A stretch of DNA of 64,000 nt from Kibdelosporangium philippinense (GTDB lineage: Bacteria; Actinomycetota; Actinomycetes; Mycobacteriales; Pseudonocardiaceae). A program made the translations under genes and the position numbers. A model generated the notes under the pieces. That model worked only from the letters and a program-made list of their open reading frames with translations, was not told the origin of the DNA and searched no databases. Shown here in pieces: positions 42,808 through 51,333 of the stretch. The DNA is taken from the NCBI RefSeq assembly GCF_021390435.2, contig NZ_JAJVCN010000001.1:3286001-3350000 (forward strand), in the 5' to 3' direction. The first letter of the stretch is position 1. Every line of letters starts with the position of its first letter.

Positions 42808-43548
42808 CTATTCGGTCACGACCGGGACGCCCGCGTCCTCAATCCGTTGCCTGACACCCAAATCCACATCCTCGGCGGTGATCAGCGCGGCCACATCGGT
42901 CAGCGGGCAGATCCGGGCGAACGCCGCCGCGCCCACCTCGGGAGTGTCGAAAACCGCGAGAGTGCGGGCCGCGGATTCCATAAAGGACCGTGCGGTCTGC
43001 GCGACCTGGACGTCCTCAGTGGTCAGCCCGGCTGCCAGACTCACGCCGTCACCACCGATAATCGCCAGGTCAAGGTACACATCGCGCAGCACTGAGCCGG
43101 TCAGCACCGACGCCCCCACGCTTGTGACACCGCCAGGCACCATCACGCGCACACCAGGCCGCAAAGACGCCTCGTAAGCCGCTTCCAGTTCGTTGGTGAC
43201 CACAGTCAACGACGAGCGGTCAGCAAGGCTACGCACGATCAACACCGACAAAGACCCTGCGGCAAGGGCAATCCGAGCGCCATCGGGCACCTGCGCGGCG
43301 GCGAGCTCGGCAATCCGGAACCGCTCAGCCTGCCGTTCGGCCACCAAAGAGACGCTTGCGGGCAACGCCGAGCGGGCGACTGCGCCGCCGTGGGTCCGGG
43401 AAAGCCACTTCTGCGCTTCGAGGAACGACAGATCTCTGCGCACCGACGCTTCGGAGACGCCCAGCCCGCGCGACAGCGCGGTCACGGCCACGCTGCCGTC
43501 CTTGGCCAGGCGCTCCATGATCGCATTCAACCGATCAGATCGACGCAC
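42808..43548 (-). CDS. DeoR-family transcriptional repressor
   Basis: A 246-residue regulator. N-terminal helix-turn-helix (MERLAKDGSVAVTALSRGLGVSEASVRRDL, residues 11-40) with HGGA following, and a DeoRC sugar-phosphate-binding domain from about 75 (IALAAGSLSVLIVRSL, VTNELEAAYEA, GGDGVSLAAGLTTED). DeoR regulators of PTS operons are induced by a phosphorylated sugar. It is divergent from the man-type PTS operon, 139 bp away, and almost certainly controls it. Confidence 0.93.
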   Translation of the reverse strand: MRRSDRLNAIMERLAKDGSVAVTALSRGLGVSEASVRRDLSFLEAQKWLSRTHGGAVARSALPASVSLVAERQAERFRIAELAAAQVPDGARIALAAGSLSVLIVRSLADRSSLTVVTNELEAAYEASLRPGVRVMVPGGVTSVGASVLTGSVLRDVYLDLAIIGGDGVSLAAGLTTEDVQVAQTARSFMESAARTLAVFDTPEVGAAAFARICPLTDVAALITAEDVDLGVRQRIEDAGVPVVTE

Positions 43549-43593
43549 TCCAGAAGCATACGAACCGCTGACGAAAGGTCAATCGAGCAATAA

Positions 43594-43612
43594 CGCGCAA
43601 GATATCTGCGCG
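43594..43612. promoter_or_regulatory. Candidate DeoR operator upstream of the PTS operon
   Basis: An inverted repeat CGCGCA / TGCGCG separated by 7 bp (AGATATC) lies between the divergent DeoR and PTS genes, 75 bp before the PTS start. It is the clearest palindrome in that 139-bp gap. Support is position and symmetry only. Confidence 0.5.
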
Positions 43613-43687
43613 GTTCTGCTTGTCTCGTCTTCATCGACGGTGTTACGTTGCGGACTTCCTCCAGCGGAAGCTGAACGGAGCGCGCCC

Positions 43688-45325
43688 ATGTCGGTCGGTC
43701 AGGCTCTCTTACTCGCGTTCATCGCGGGCTTCGCCTACTTCAGCCGCCGGTTCATGGGCGATTTGTTCCTCGAACGGGCCATCGTCCTCGGCCCGGTGAC
43801 CGGTCTGATCCTCGGCGACCTGCCGACCGGCCTGATCGTGGGCGCCTCGCTCGAACTGATCTTCATCGGCGCGGCCGACATCGGCGGATCGGTCCCGCCG
43901 AACCTGGCCATCGGCAGCATCATCGGCACCGCGCTGGCCATCGACAGCGGACTGGATCCCGGTCAGGCCTTGCTGATCGCGGTGCCCGCGGCGCTGCTCG
44001 GCTCGTTCGGAGAACTGCTGGCCAAGGCGGTCAGCTCGGTCTTCGTCACTGGCGCGGAGAGATACGCCGACCGAGGCAGTACGCGCGGCATCACCGCGAT
44101 GCTGCATCTCGGCAACCTGGTGCACTTTCTGTGTATCGCGGTGCCCACGTACCTCGGGCTCGTGCTTGGAAACGACGTTGTACGCGGTCTTGCCGACAGC
44201 ATCCGTGGCCCTGTCGGCGATGGCCTCGCGGTCGCCGGGGCGGTGCTGCCCGCGCTCGGTTTCGCGCTGCTGATGAACACCCTGGTCACGACGTCCCTGC
44301 TGCCGTTCTTCTTCATCGGCTTCCTGCTGGCCGCGTACACCGGGTTCGGCGTGCTTGGGGTGGCACTGCTCGGCGCCATGGTCGCAGCGCTATGGATCTC
44401 TCATAAGGGCGGAATCCGCCTGGTCCGGTCGGATTCCGATGACGAAACCGGCGCTCTGGTGTCCAAAAGAGACCAGCGCAGGCTGTTCTGGCGGTCGTTC
44501 GCCGTGCAGTCGGCGTTCAGTTTCGACCGGATGCAGGCGATCGGCTTCACCTGGGGCATGATGCCGCTGCTCAAGCGGATCTACCCGGAACGCCAAGACC
44601 TCAGTGCGGCCCTCAAACGGCACCTGACCTTCTTCAACACACACCCGTGGCTGCCCGGACCGATCTACGCCCTGGTGGCCGACCTGGAAACCCGGCACGC
44701 GACGAAACCTGCGAAACCGAAGACCGACAAGGAAGTCAATGGCGCCGCGGTCGCCGACGGCATCGGCGCCTCGGACGTCAGCGTGCAGACCATCCAAGGC
44801 GTCAAAGGCTCTTTGATGGGACCGCTGGCCGGTGTCGGCGACTCGGCGTTCCACGGCACACTCCGGCCGATCTTCTCGGGCATCGGCGCGTCCCTCGGGA
44901 TGCAGGCCAACCTGCTGGCGCCGTTGATCTTCCTTGTGCCGGTCAACATCGTGCACGTCGTCGTGCGCTGGCTGACGCTGAAAGCCGGATTCCGGCTCGG
45001 CAGCAGGCTCTTCGAACGAATCGACCAAAGCGCGCTGCGCAGGTTGATGGAAGGCGCGTCGATCACCGGTCTCATGGGTGTCGGGGCGCTCGTGGGCACG
45101 TGGTTGGTGGTCAACGTGCCGTTGTCGTACATCGAGGGCAAGGCCACTATCAAGCTGCAGGAAATGCTCGACCACATCATGCCCAAGCTGGTTCCGTTGC
45201 TGATCACGTTGCTGGTGTTCTGGCTCGTGCGGCGCGGCGCCAACGCGGTGCTGATCCTCATCGGGCTCGCCGTCGGCGGGTTCGCACTCGGAGCGTTGGG
45301 GGTTCTTGGTGTCCCGTCCTCATGA
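43688..45325 (+). CDS. Mannose-family PTS permease, EIIC-EIID fusion
   Basis: A 545-residue membrane protein. Residues 1-255 read as the EIIC subunit (GDLFLERAIVLGPVTGLILGDLPTG, then LELIFIGAADIGGSVPPNLAIG) and 270-545 as the EIID subunit (FDRMQAIGFTWGMMPLLKRIYP, RHLTFFNTHPWL, GDSAFHGTLRPIFSGIGASL). In most bacteria these are separate genes; here they are fused. Together they import and phosphorylate a hexose or amino sugar. The start has GGAG 7 nt upstream; an upstream frame overlaps the DeoR promoter. EI and HPr must be encoded elsewhere. Confidence 0.9.
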   Translation: MSVGQALLLAFIAGFAYFSRRFMGDLFLERAIVLGPVTGLILGDLPTGLIVGASLELIFIGAADIGGSVPPNLAIGSIIGTALAIDSGLDPGQALLIAVPAALLGSFGELLAKAVSSVFVTGAERYADRGSTRGITAMLHLGNLVHFLCIAVPTYLGLVLGNDVVRGLADSIRGPVGDGLAVAGAVLPALGFALLMNTLVTTSLLPFFFIGFLLAAYTGFGVLGVALLGAMVAALWISHKGGIRLVRSDSDDETGALVSKRDQRRLFWRSFAVQSAFSFDRMQAIGFTWGMMPLLKRIYPERQDLSAALKRHLTFFNTHPWLPGPIYALVADLETRHATKPAKPKTDKEVNGAAVADGIGASDVSVQTIQGVKGSLMGPLAGVGDSAFHGTLRPIFSGIGASLGMQANLLAPLIFLVPVNIVHVVVRWLTLKAGFRLGSRLFERIDQSALRRLMEGASITGLMGVGALVGTWLVVNVPLSYIEGKATIKLQEMLDHIMPKLVPLLITLLVFWLVRRGANAVLILIGLAVGGFALGALGVLGVPSS

Positions 45326-45731
45326 CGAGGTCGCGATCGTGGTGTCCGGCCACGGCGACTTCGCCCTCGGCCTGGCCAGTGCGGTCGAAGTGATCATTGG
45401 TCCGCAGCACGACTTCGCCGCGATCTCGCTGCCGGCCGAGGAGTCGCCGAGCGACTTCCTTGCCCGATTACGCGAAGCGATCGAGGACATCGACACTGGC
45501 GCCGGAGTCGTCGTCCTCGTGGATCTGCCCGGCGCGACGCCGTTTTCCACCGCTGCCCGGATCTCCCACGAGCGCGCGGGCGTCGAAGTGATCGGCGGGG
45601 TGAACCTGCCGATGGTGCTCGAGGCGTTGGTGCGCAGGCAAGGCAGGCAGCTCGACGAGCTCGTGAAGATCATGATCGAGGCCGGGCCCGCTGGCATCAT
45701 CCGCTGGCGCCCGCCATCCGAGGAGACATGA
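45309..45731 (+). CDS. Mannose-family PTS EIIA component
   Basis: A 140-residue EIIA of the mannose family: an alpha/beta flavodoxin-like domain with phospho-histidine H15 in VVSGHGDFALG and the GIVVLVDLPGATPF-type middle (VVVLVDLPGATPFSTAARI). Start is the GTG at 45309 (GGGG upstream); a TTG at 45306 is also in frame. It overlaps the permease gene by 17 bp. It receives phosphate from HPr and passes it to the EIIB encoded next. Confidence 0.9.
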   Translation: MSRPHDEVAIVVSGHGDFALGLASAVEVIIGPQHDFAAISLPAEESPSDFLARLREAIEDIDTGAGVVVLVDLPGATPFSTAARISHERAGVEVIGGVNLPMVLEALVRRQGRQLDELVKIMIEAGPAGIIRWRPPSEET

Positions 45732-46214
45732 GTGCCGATCGAACTGGTCCGCGTCGATCACCGGCTCGTGCACGGCCAAGTGACCATGGGGTGGTCACGG
45801 GCCGTCGGCGCGGACGTCCTGCTCGTCGTCAGCGACCGCGTGGCCGCGAGCCCTTTCGACATCAGCTTGATGGAAATGGCCGTGCCGACAGGCGCCCGGC
45901 TGGTGGTGTGGAGCGTCGAGCAAGCCAGCCAAGCAGCTTCGGATGGCACGTGGCCGGACGGCAAAGTCCTGATGCTCGTGGCCAACCCGGTCGATCTGGC
46001 ACGCGTGGTAGCGGCCGGGTTGGAGCTCAGCGAGGTCAACATCGGCGGCGTACGTTCGGAAGGCGCGCGGCACAAGCTGACCAAAGAGGTACACGCGACC
46101 GACGAGGAGATCCTGGCCTGGAAAACTCTCGCTGACCACGGCATCCGGTTGTCCGTGCAGTGGCTGCCCGCGCAGAAACGCAAGCTGTTGAACGACGAGA
46201 TCGCCAAACGATGA
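45732..46214 (+). CDS. Mannose/sorbose-family PTS EIIB component
   Basis: A 160-residue EIIB with the phospho-histidine motif at the N-terminus (VDHRLVHGQVTMGWSRAVGAD; H14) and the family's MLVANPVDLARVVAAGL and EVNIGGV motifs. It transfers phosphate from EIIA to the incoming sugar held by the EIIC-D fusion. GTG at 45732 directly follows the EIIA stop (GAGGAG 6 nt ahead), and its own stop overlaps the SIS gene by 4 bp. Confidence 0.93.
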   Translation: MPIELVRVDHRLVHGQVTMGWSRAVGADVLLVVSDRVAASPFDISLMEMAVPTGARLVVWSVEQASQAASDGTWPDGKVLMLVANPVDLARVVAAGLELSEVNIGGVRSEGARHKLTKEVHATDEEILAWKTLADHGIRLSVQWLPAQKRKLLNDEIAKR

Positions 46215-47227
46215 CCGAATACCAGATGTGGGGAGGCATTCTGGCCATCCCCGACGCCTTGCGCCACTCCCCCATCGGTCTTGGGATCGCTGCGGAAGCT
46301 GTCGCGTCACGGCAGTCCATAGACCTGATCGGTTGCGGTACATCACATTTCGCCGCCATCGCCATCGCCCACGCGTTTCAGAACTTCGCGGGAATCACGG
46401 CCCGCGTGCACAATGCTTTCGAGTACGCGGCCTACCCGCCACCGCATCCCGACACGTTGATCGCCTTGTCGCACACCGGTACCACAGCTGACGTCATGGC
46501 CGCCGTGACCAGCCACACTGGACTGTCGGTCGCGTTGACCGACGCACCGATGTCACCACTCGCGCAGGCGTGTGACCACGTGCTGGTCGGCCCCGGTGGC
46601 CTCGAACCGCCGTTGACCAAGACCCGGAGTTACGCGACCACGTTGGCGCGCGGGTACGCGCTCGCGCTGGCCGTGGCCAGGTTGCTCGGCCGTCCAGTCC
46701 CTGCGATGGAGAAAACTCTCGCTCAGGCTGGTGACCTGGCTGCCTTCACGCTGGCCACGAACTCGGCGGACGCGACCGCACTGGCATCGAGGTTCGCGTC
46801 GGCAAGCAGAATTGTCGTGGTCGGCGGCGGCCCGGAGCTGGCGACGGCTCGTGAAGGCGCGTTGAAGGTGACCGAAGCGGCGGCCATGCATTCGGAGGCG
46901 TGGCAAGTCGAAGAGGCAGCACATGGCACGTGGGCGAGCACCGAACCCGGCGAACTGGTCATCGTTCTCGCGCCACACGGTCGTTCCGAGGCCCACGCGC
47001 ACCGCATCGCCGAAGGAATGCGGCTTGTGGGAGCCGAGGTGTGGTTGCTGCGCGACTCGCTGCCCGACGTCGACGAGATGCTGATGCCGCTGTTCAGCGT
47101 GCTTCCCCTGTACGTCTTCGCCTACCGGCTGGCGTTGGCACGCGGGCTGAACCCGGACATCATGCGTACCAACGAGTCAAAGCACCGTGCGGCGCGGGAA
47201 ATCATGCGCCGCTCAGTCACCGCTTGA
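46211..47227 (+). CDS. SIS-domain sugar-phosphate enzyme (AgaS/GlmS-isomerase-like)
   Basis: A 338-residue protein with two SIS domains, resembling the isomerase half of GlmS and the FrlB/AgaS/GfrF enzymes: IDLIGCGTSHFAAIAIAH, LIALSHTGTTADVMAAV near 100, VGGGPELATAREGALKVTEAAAMHSEAW (about 215-245), LVIVLAPHG near 270. These enzymes act on phosphorylated amino sugars or on 6-phosphates of Amadori products. Being coupled to the PTS, it likely processes the sugar phosphate that the PTS produces: an amino sugar or glycated amino acid (inference). ATG at 46211. Confidence 0.88.
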   Translation: MTEYQMWGGILAIPDALRHSPIGLGIAAEAVASRQSIDLIGCGTSHFAAIAIAHAFQNFAGITARVHNAFEYAAYPPPHPDTLIALSHTGTTADVMAAVTSHTGLSVALTDAPMSPLAQACDHVLVGPGGLEPPLTKTRSYATTLARGYALALAVARLLGRPVPAMEKTLAQAGDLAAFTLATNSADATALASRFASASRIVVVGGGPELATAREGALKVTEAAAMHSEAWQVEEAAHGTWASTEPGELVIVLAPHGRSEAHAHRIAEGMRLVGAEVWLLRDSLPDVDEMLMPLFSVLPLYVFAYRLALARGLNPDIMRTNESKHRAAREIMRRSVTA

Positions 47228-47795
47228 TGACCACGGTGTCGTCGGTGCGCGGCAGAATGACCGTATCGGCTGATTCCGGTGCGGGACGCGGTTTCCGGCC
47301 GAACTTCGTCACCAGGATGGTCATCGTCAGGCCGACGATTCCGCCGCAGATCACGTCCGACGGCCAGTGCACGCCGACGTACACCCGTGAGATCGCGACC
47401 AGAAGCGCCGGGGCGAACAGGATCCAGCCCCACTTGCGGGAGATCAGGAAGCCGATGACGAACGCGAAAGTGAGTGCGGCGGTCGCGTGATTGCTCGGGA
47501 ACGACACGCCCGGGTCGTGCTGGACCAGTTGGTTGACTTGCCGTGTCTGGAACGGCCGCTCGTGAAACGCCAGGACCCGCAGCATTCGGTTCACCACGAA
47601 CGACGCGACCAGCGCGACTGCGGCCTGTCCGACGAGCCAGAGGTTCGATTTCCGGTCCCGATGCCGCATGTGGACCAAGGCGACGGCCAGCGCGGCCGCG
47701 CCGAGGATGTAGATCAGCGGTCCCGCTGCGAAGAGCATCACCGCGTCCAGTACGGCGTTCTGCCCGGCCAGTCCGTTGATCACATCGAACAACAC
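47217..47795 (-). CDS. PAP2-family membrane phosphatase (undecaprenyl-pyrophosphatase-like)
   Basis: A 192-residue membrane protein with five or six helices and the three PAP2 motifs: HERPF (KxxxxxxRP variant) near 78, SFPSNHATAALTFAF near 97, and SRVYVGVHWPSDVI near 136. Relatives (BcrC/PgpB) dephosphorylate undecaprenyl diphosphate or phosphatidate on the outer face of the membrane. It is convergent with the SIS gene, overlapping by 11 bp, and divergent from the FadR-type regulator. Confidence 0.92.
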   Translation of the reverse strand: MLFDVINGLAGQNAVLDAVMLFAAGPLIYILGAAALAVALVHMRHRDRKSNLWLVGQAAVALVASFVVNRMLRVLAFHERPFQTRQVNQLVQHDPGVSFPSNHATAALTFAFVIGFLISRKWGWILFAPALLVAISRVYVGVHWPSDVICGGIVGLTMTILVTKFGRKPRPAPESADTVILPRTDDTVVIKR

Positions 47796-47893
47796 ACAAC
47801 CCCCTGAAGATGAACGGCAGATGAATAATGATCATGGTATCGAGCCGTGTCGACGCGAGGACGAGGCATCTGAGCTGCCGTATCCTGACGCGC

Positions 47894-48625
47894 ATGCCAA
47901 GCCAGCGGGGCCTGTTGACCGAACGCATCGCCTTGCAGCTTGAGCACGACATCCGCAACGGCGACATCGCGGCAGGCGACAAACTCCCGTCAGAGCGGGA
48001 ACTCGCGGCACAGTTCGGCGCCAGCCGCAACGTGGTCCGTGAAGTCCTCCGACGCCTCGAAGCGCAACACTTGATCGAGGTCGCGCCTGGCCGCGGCGCG
48101 TTCGTCAGCGACCGCTCATCGGCACATGCCCGCAGCTACGACGCGCTCTACCGAGCCGGACGGCCGACCGTGCGGCATCTGATCGAGGCCCGGATCCCAG
48201 TCGAGGTCGAAATCGTCGGCCTAGCCGCCAAGCGCGCCTCCGACACGCAGATCGCCACGATGCGCGAAGCGAACGCCCGGATGGAGGCGGCGTCCGACGT
48301 CGTCGACAAGGCGCATGCGGACCTCGATTTCCACGACACCATCGCGGCTGCGAGCGGCAACCCGGTGCTGCGGATCATGTTGGCGTCGATCAGCGGCATG
48401 ATGTTCGAGATGATGCTGCGGTCGCACTCAGATCCGTCGATCGGCGAGCCGGGCGTGCCGCATCACCCGGAGATCATCGAGGCGATCTCGGCGCATGACG
48501 TCGAACGGGCCCGCATGTGCATGCGTGAGCACCTGGCTCTTGGGCTACGCACATACGGGCCTTCGCTTGATATGAGTGTGGACCTGATGGCCACCGAACA
48601 CATTGAACGGCTCCTGCGCCGCTAG
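47894..48625 (+). CDS. GntR-family regulator, FadR/FCD subfamily
   Basis: A 243-residue regulator: winged helix (LQLEHDIRNGDIAAGDKLPSERELAAQFGASRNVVREVLRRLEAQHLIE) and an FCD ligand domain with the metal-binding residues D (DLDFHDTIA), H in HHPEIIEAI and H in MREHLALG. ATG at 47894, preceded by TATCCT 7 nt upstream (leaderless); an upstream frame from 47828 is unlikely. FCD regulators commonly control sugar-acid genes, so it probably governs the uronate ABC/ManD operon that starts 569 bp downstream, where a TGGT-N3-ACCA site lies. Confidence 0.9.
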   Translation: MPSQRGLLTERIALQLEHDIRNGDIAAGDKLPSERELAAQFGASRNVVREVLRRLEAQHLIEVAPGRGAFVSDRSSAHARSYDALYRAGRPTVRHLIEARIPVEVEIVGLAAKRASDTQIATMREANARMEAASDVVDKAHADLDFHDTIAAASGNPVLRIMLASISGMMFEMMLRSHSDPSIGEPGVPHHPEIIEAISAHDVERARMCMREHLALGLRTYGPSLDMSVDLMATEHIERLLRR

Positions 48626-48810
48626 CGTCGCTCCCCTCGGTTCACCCACGAGTCGAACGCGACGATCAGCCCAGCGAAGACGACAAGGACCAAGCCGAAG
48701 AGCACCACGCCATTGAGCAGTAGGACCAGCGCAAAACTCGCCACCGCCGCCGTCGGCAGCAGGGCATATGGATCGATCGGCCCGAATAACGGGCGCCCGT
48801 TGTTGCTCAC
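48622..48810 (-). CDS. Small two-helix membrane protein
   Basis: A 62-residue protein with two membrane helices (YALLPTAAVASFALVLLLNGV and VLFGLVLVVFAGLIVAFDSWV) and a short basic tail. The GTG at 48810 has GGAGG 6 nt upstream, which supports a real gene. No family is recognised. It overlaps the end of the convergent FadR gene by 4 bp. Confidence 0.65.
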   Translation of the reverse strand: MSNNGRPLFGPIDPYALLPTAAVASFALVLLLNGVVLFGLVLVVFAGLIVAFDSWVNRGERR

Positions 48811-49190
48811 CAAAGACCTCCTCGCCGTACAGTCTGGCCGAAATGGGCGTCGCGTGCCGATTAACCCGATTGTTTGATCCAACCGGATCGTCCGGCGGGC
48901 GGCTCGCGGGCATGGTCGACTACTCCGAACGCTCGCACGCTGGCTACGCCGCTGGCCGCAAGATGTCGCCCGTTTCACTGCGAACCTGGATGGCGGCACC
49001 TGCCGTCTTCGGGCCTGTGGCCTGGGTGGACGTGGGTTCGGGCGCGAGACGGATGACTTTGGTGGGCGGCCAGTAGGACGCGGTCCAAGCCTTCGGCATC
49101 GGTGATCAGTGACTTCGTCTCAAGGCTGGTCACCACCCCCTTCGACTTGCTATGGTCCGACTGGTCCTACCAGTTGGACCAGTAAGGACG
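48811..49190. other. Gap before the ABC operon: possible methyltransferase remnant and regulatory DNA
   Basis: The first part (48912-49076, plus strand) reads VDYSERSHAGYAAGRKMSPV, then LRTWMAAP and WVDVGSGARRMT, which resembles the N-terminus and the S-adenosylmethionine glycine loop (LDLGSGTGRFT) of a class I methyltransferase; nothing follows it, so if real it is a broken fragment. The last 40 bp carry the operator of the ABC/ManD operon. Confidence 0.35.
49160..49183. promoter_or_regulatory. Operator of the uronate ABC/ManD operon
   Basis: A 24-bp palindrome with arms ACTGGTCC and GGACCAGT, containing the FadR/FCD-like core CTGGT-CCT-ACCAG (49161-49173). A further TGGTCC half-site is at 49153. 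It lies just upstream of the binding-protein start (49194), as expected for the FadR-type regulator encoded upstream. The regulator link is inference. Confidence 0.7.
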
Positions 49191-49193
49191 ATG

Positions 49194-50467
49194 ATGTCCC
49201 TGAGCCGTCGTAACCTGGGAAAACTTGTTCTTGCGGGCGTGGGGGGCGGGCTGTCGCTCGGTTCGTGTGGGAGACCGAGCGCCAGCCCGGCTACCCCGCT
49301 GCGCATCATGGCCGTCAACCACGTCTGGCCCCGCGCGATCAACAAGCGGATCGGCGAGTTCGAGCAGCGGATCAGCCGCAGGGTCTCGATGTCCCTTCTC
49401 ACCGCCGATCAACTGGCGAACAGCTACAACGTCAAACTCAACGCCTCGGCCACCGACATCGACGTGATGATGGTCCGTGCGCTGCAGGAACAATTGTTGT
49501 TCGCACGCAACGGGTGGCTGGCCGATCTCACCGGACTGGTCAATGATCCGGCCTATCAGTGGGACGATTTTCAGGACGCGCCAAGGCAACGCTCGAACAC
49601 GGCAGGCAAAGTCCTCAGTGTCCCCGTGGTGACCGAGCGGCCTGCGTTGTACTACCGCAAGGACTTGACTGAGCCACCGGCCACTTTGGACGCACTAAGG
49701 ACAGTGCGTTCAGGCTCAAGAAAAACGGCTTCTTCGGCTACGTCGGCCGAGGCCAACGAGCGGGCGCGGTCAGCCAGTGGTCAAGTTTCCTCTACTCGTT
49801 CGGCGGCGACTTCACTGTGGATGGCAAGTCCGCCATCGCCACACCCAATGCGATCGCCGCGTACGAGTACTACGGCCAACTGCTGGGACGAGCCGGGCCG
49901 CCGGGTGCCACAAACATGAGTCTCGAGCAAGCCATGCCGATTTTCGCCCAAGGCAAGGCCGCGTTCTACATCGATGCCGACGCGATCTACACCAGCTTCC
50001 TGGACCCCAAGGTTTCCACGGTCAAGGACACCATCGGATACGCGCCCTTCCCGGCAGGACCGGCAGGGTCGAAGCCGTACAACATCCCCTCGTGGAGCCT
50101 GGCGATCAGCAAGTTCTCCCTGCTGCAAGACCATGCCTGGGAGTTCATCCGCTGGGCCTCCAGCCCGGACGTGGTCGGACAGATCCAAGCCGACGGTATC
50201 CCTGGCGCGAGGCAATCCGCCTGGCAGAACCCGGCGACTGTCAAAGCGTTCCCGCCGGACCTCGCGAGGACCATGCAGACGAGTGCCGCGACCGGGGTCA
50301 GTCATGATCGGCCGGATGTGGTGCAGGTTGGGCGCGCCAGGGACATTGTCGGACGCCCGCTTGTGGCCGGAATCTTGGGCAATCCAGTTGCCAATGTCGT
50401 ACGAGACGCCGATGCCGAGTTCGCCACTTTCCTCGCGCGGGACAACAGTTACCGGGCGGCGGAATGA
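49194..50467 (+). pseudogene. ABC sugar-binding lipoprotein, disrupted by a frameshifting deletion
   Basis: Two consecutive frames together form one solute-binding protein. The first (49194 to about 49705) has a Tat-type lipoprotein signal (SRRNLGKLVLAG ... LGSCG), then ITLVNHVWPR-like binding-lobe sequence to YYRKDLTEPPATLDALRT. The second frame (about 49700-50467) continues TKDSAFRLKKNGFFGYVGRG through SQWSSFLYSFGGDF to the C-terminus. At the junction the reading frame shifts and several residues expected between TLDAL and the KNGFFGY region are missing, so this is a deletion in a decayed gene or a sequencing error. The stop overlaps the permease start by 4 bp. Confidence 0.82.
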
Positions 50468-51333
50468 CCCGGTCGTTGAAATGGGCGATGCTCGCACCCT
50501 CCCTCGCGTTCATCGGGCTGATGATCATATTTCCGCTCGTGTTCACGGTGAACCTGAGCTTCACCAACGCCTTCGGGGCAGTGAACGCGGACGAGCGTTA
50601 TGTCGGACTCCTCAACTTCATCGACGCCATTGAGGACATTCGCAGGTTCTGGCCCGCGGTCGAACGGACGATCTACTTCACGGTCGTGGCCGTGGTGATC
50701 GAGACCATCTTCGGGCTCGCGCTGGCCATGCTCATGCGCAAGGCGTTCCGTGGCAACAGGATTGTCCGCACTGTGCTCGTGATTCCGTTGCTGGCGACGC
50801 CGGTCGCCGTCGGCATCCTGTGGCTGCTGATTCTCGATCCGACCAACGGCATCGCCAACCACCTGCTGAGCGCTGCCGGTCTGCCGAGGCTGGAGTTTCT
50901 CGGGTCGGCCAGCCAGTCGTTGCCGACGTTGATGGGCATCGACATCTGGCAGTGGACGCCGATGATGACTCTGCTGACACTCGCTGGATTGTCCACATTG
51001 CCCAGTGAGCCGGAAGAGGCGGCTCAAGTGGACGGTGCCAACGCGTGGCAGCGGTTGCGGCACGTGGTCCTGCCGCTGCTGTGGCCGACGTTGGTCGCCG
51101 CGATCGTGCTGCGCAGTGTCGACGCGCTCAAGACGTTCGACATCATCTATGCCACCAAAGGCCCGGGTGGCGGGTCGGATTTCGAGGCGGAAACCCTGAA
51201 CATCTACGCATACGGCCTGACGTTCGACTACCAGGAATACGGCTTCGCCGCAGCCGTTCTGGTGTTGTTCACGCTGGTGATCGTGGGGGTCGTGGTGATA
51301 CTGCGGCGGGGTGGCAGCAGGGAGGCGAAATGA
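50464..51333 (+). CDS. Sugar ABC transporter permease (MalF/UgpA type)
   Basis: A 289-residue membrane subunit with six helices. It starts MLAPSLAFIGLMIIFPLVFTVNLSF and contains the EAA loop (EEAAQVDGANAWQRLRHVVLPLLWP, about residues 183-207) that contacts the ATPase. It is the only intact transport component of this system. ATG at 50464 overlaps the binding-protein stop. No ATPase gene is nearby; a shared MsiK-type ATPase elsewhere would be needed. Confidence 0.9.
   Translation: MTRSLKWAMLAPSLAFIGLMIIFPLVFTVNLSFTNAFGAVNADERYVGLLNFIDAIEDIRRFWPAVERTIYFTVVAVVIETIFGLALAMLMRKAFRGNRIVRTVLVIPLLATPVAVGILWLLILDPTNGIANHLLSAAGLPRLEFLGSASQSLPTLMGIDIWQWTPMMTLLTLAGLSTLPSEPEEAAQVDGANAWQRLRHVVLPLLWPTLVAAIVLRSVDALKTFDIIYATKGPGGGSDFEAETLNIYAYGLTFDYQEYGFAAAVLVLFTLVIVGVVVILRRGGSREAK

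Noticed and set aside
43193..43687. N-terminal extension of the PTS permease
   Set aside because: It would run through the DeoR gene and its promoter; the ATG at 43688 has a good ribosome site and begins the known EIIC sequence.
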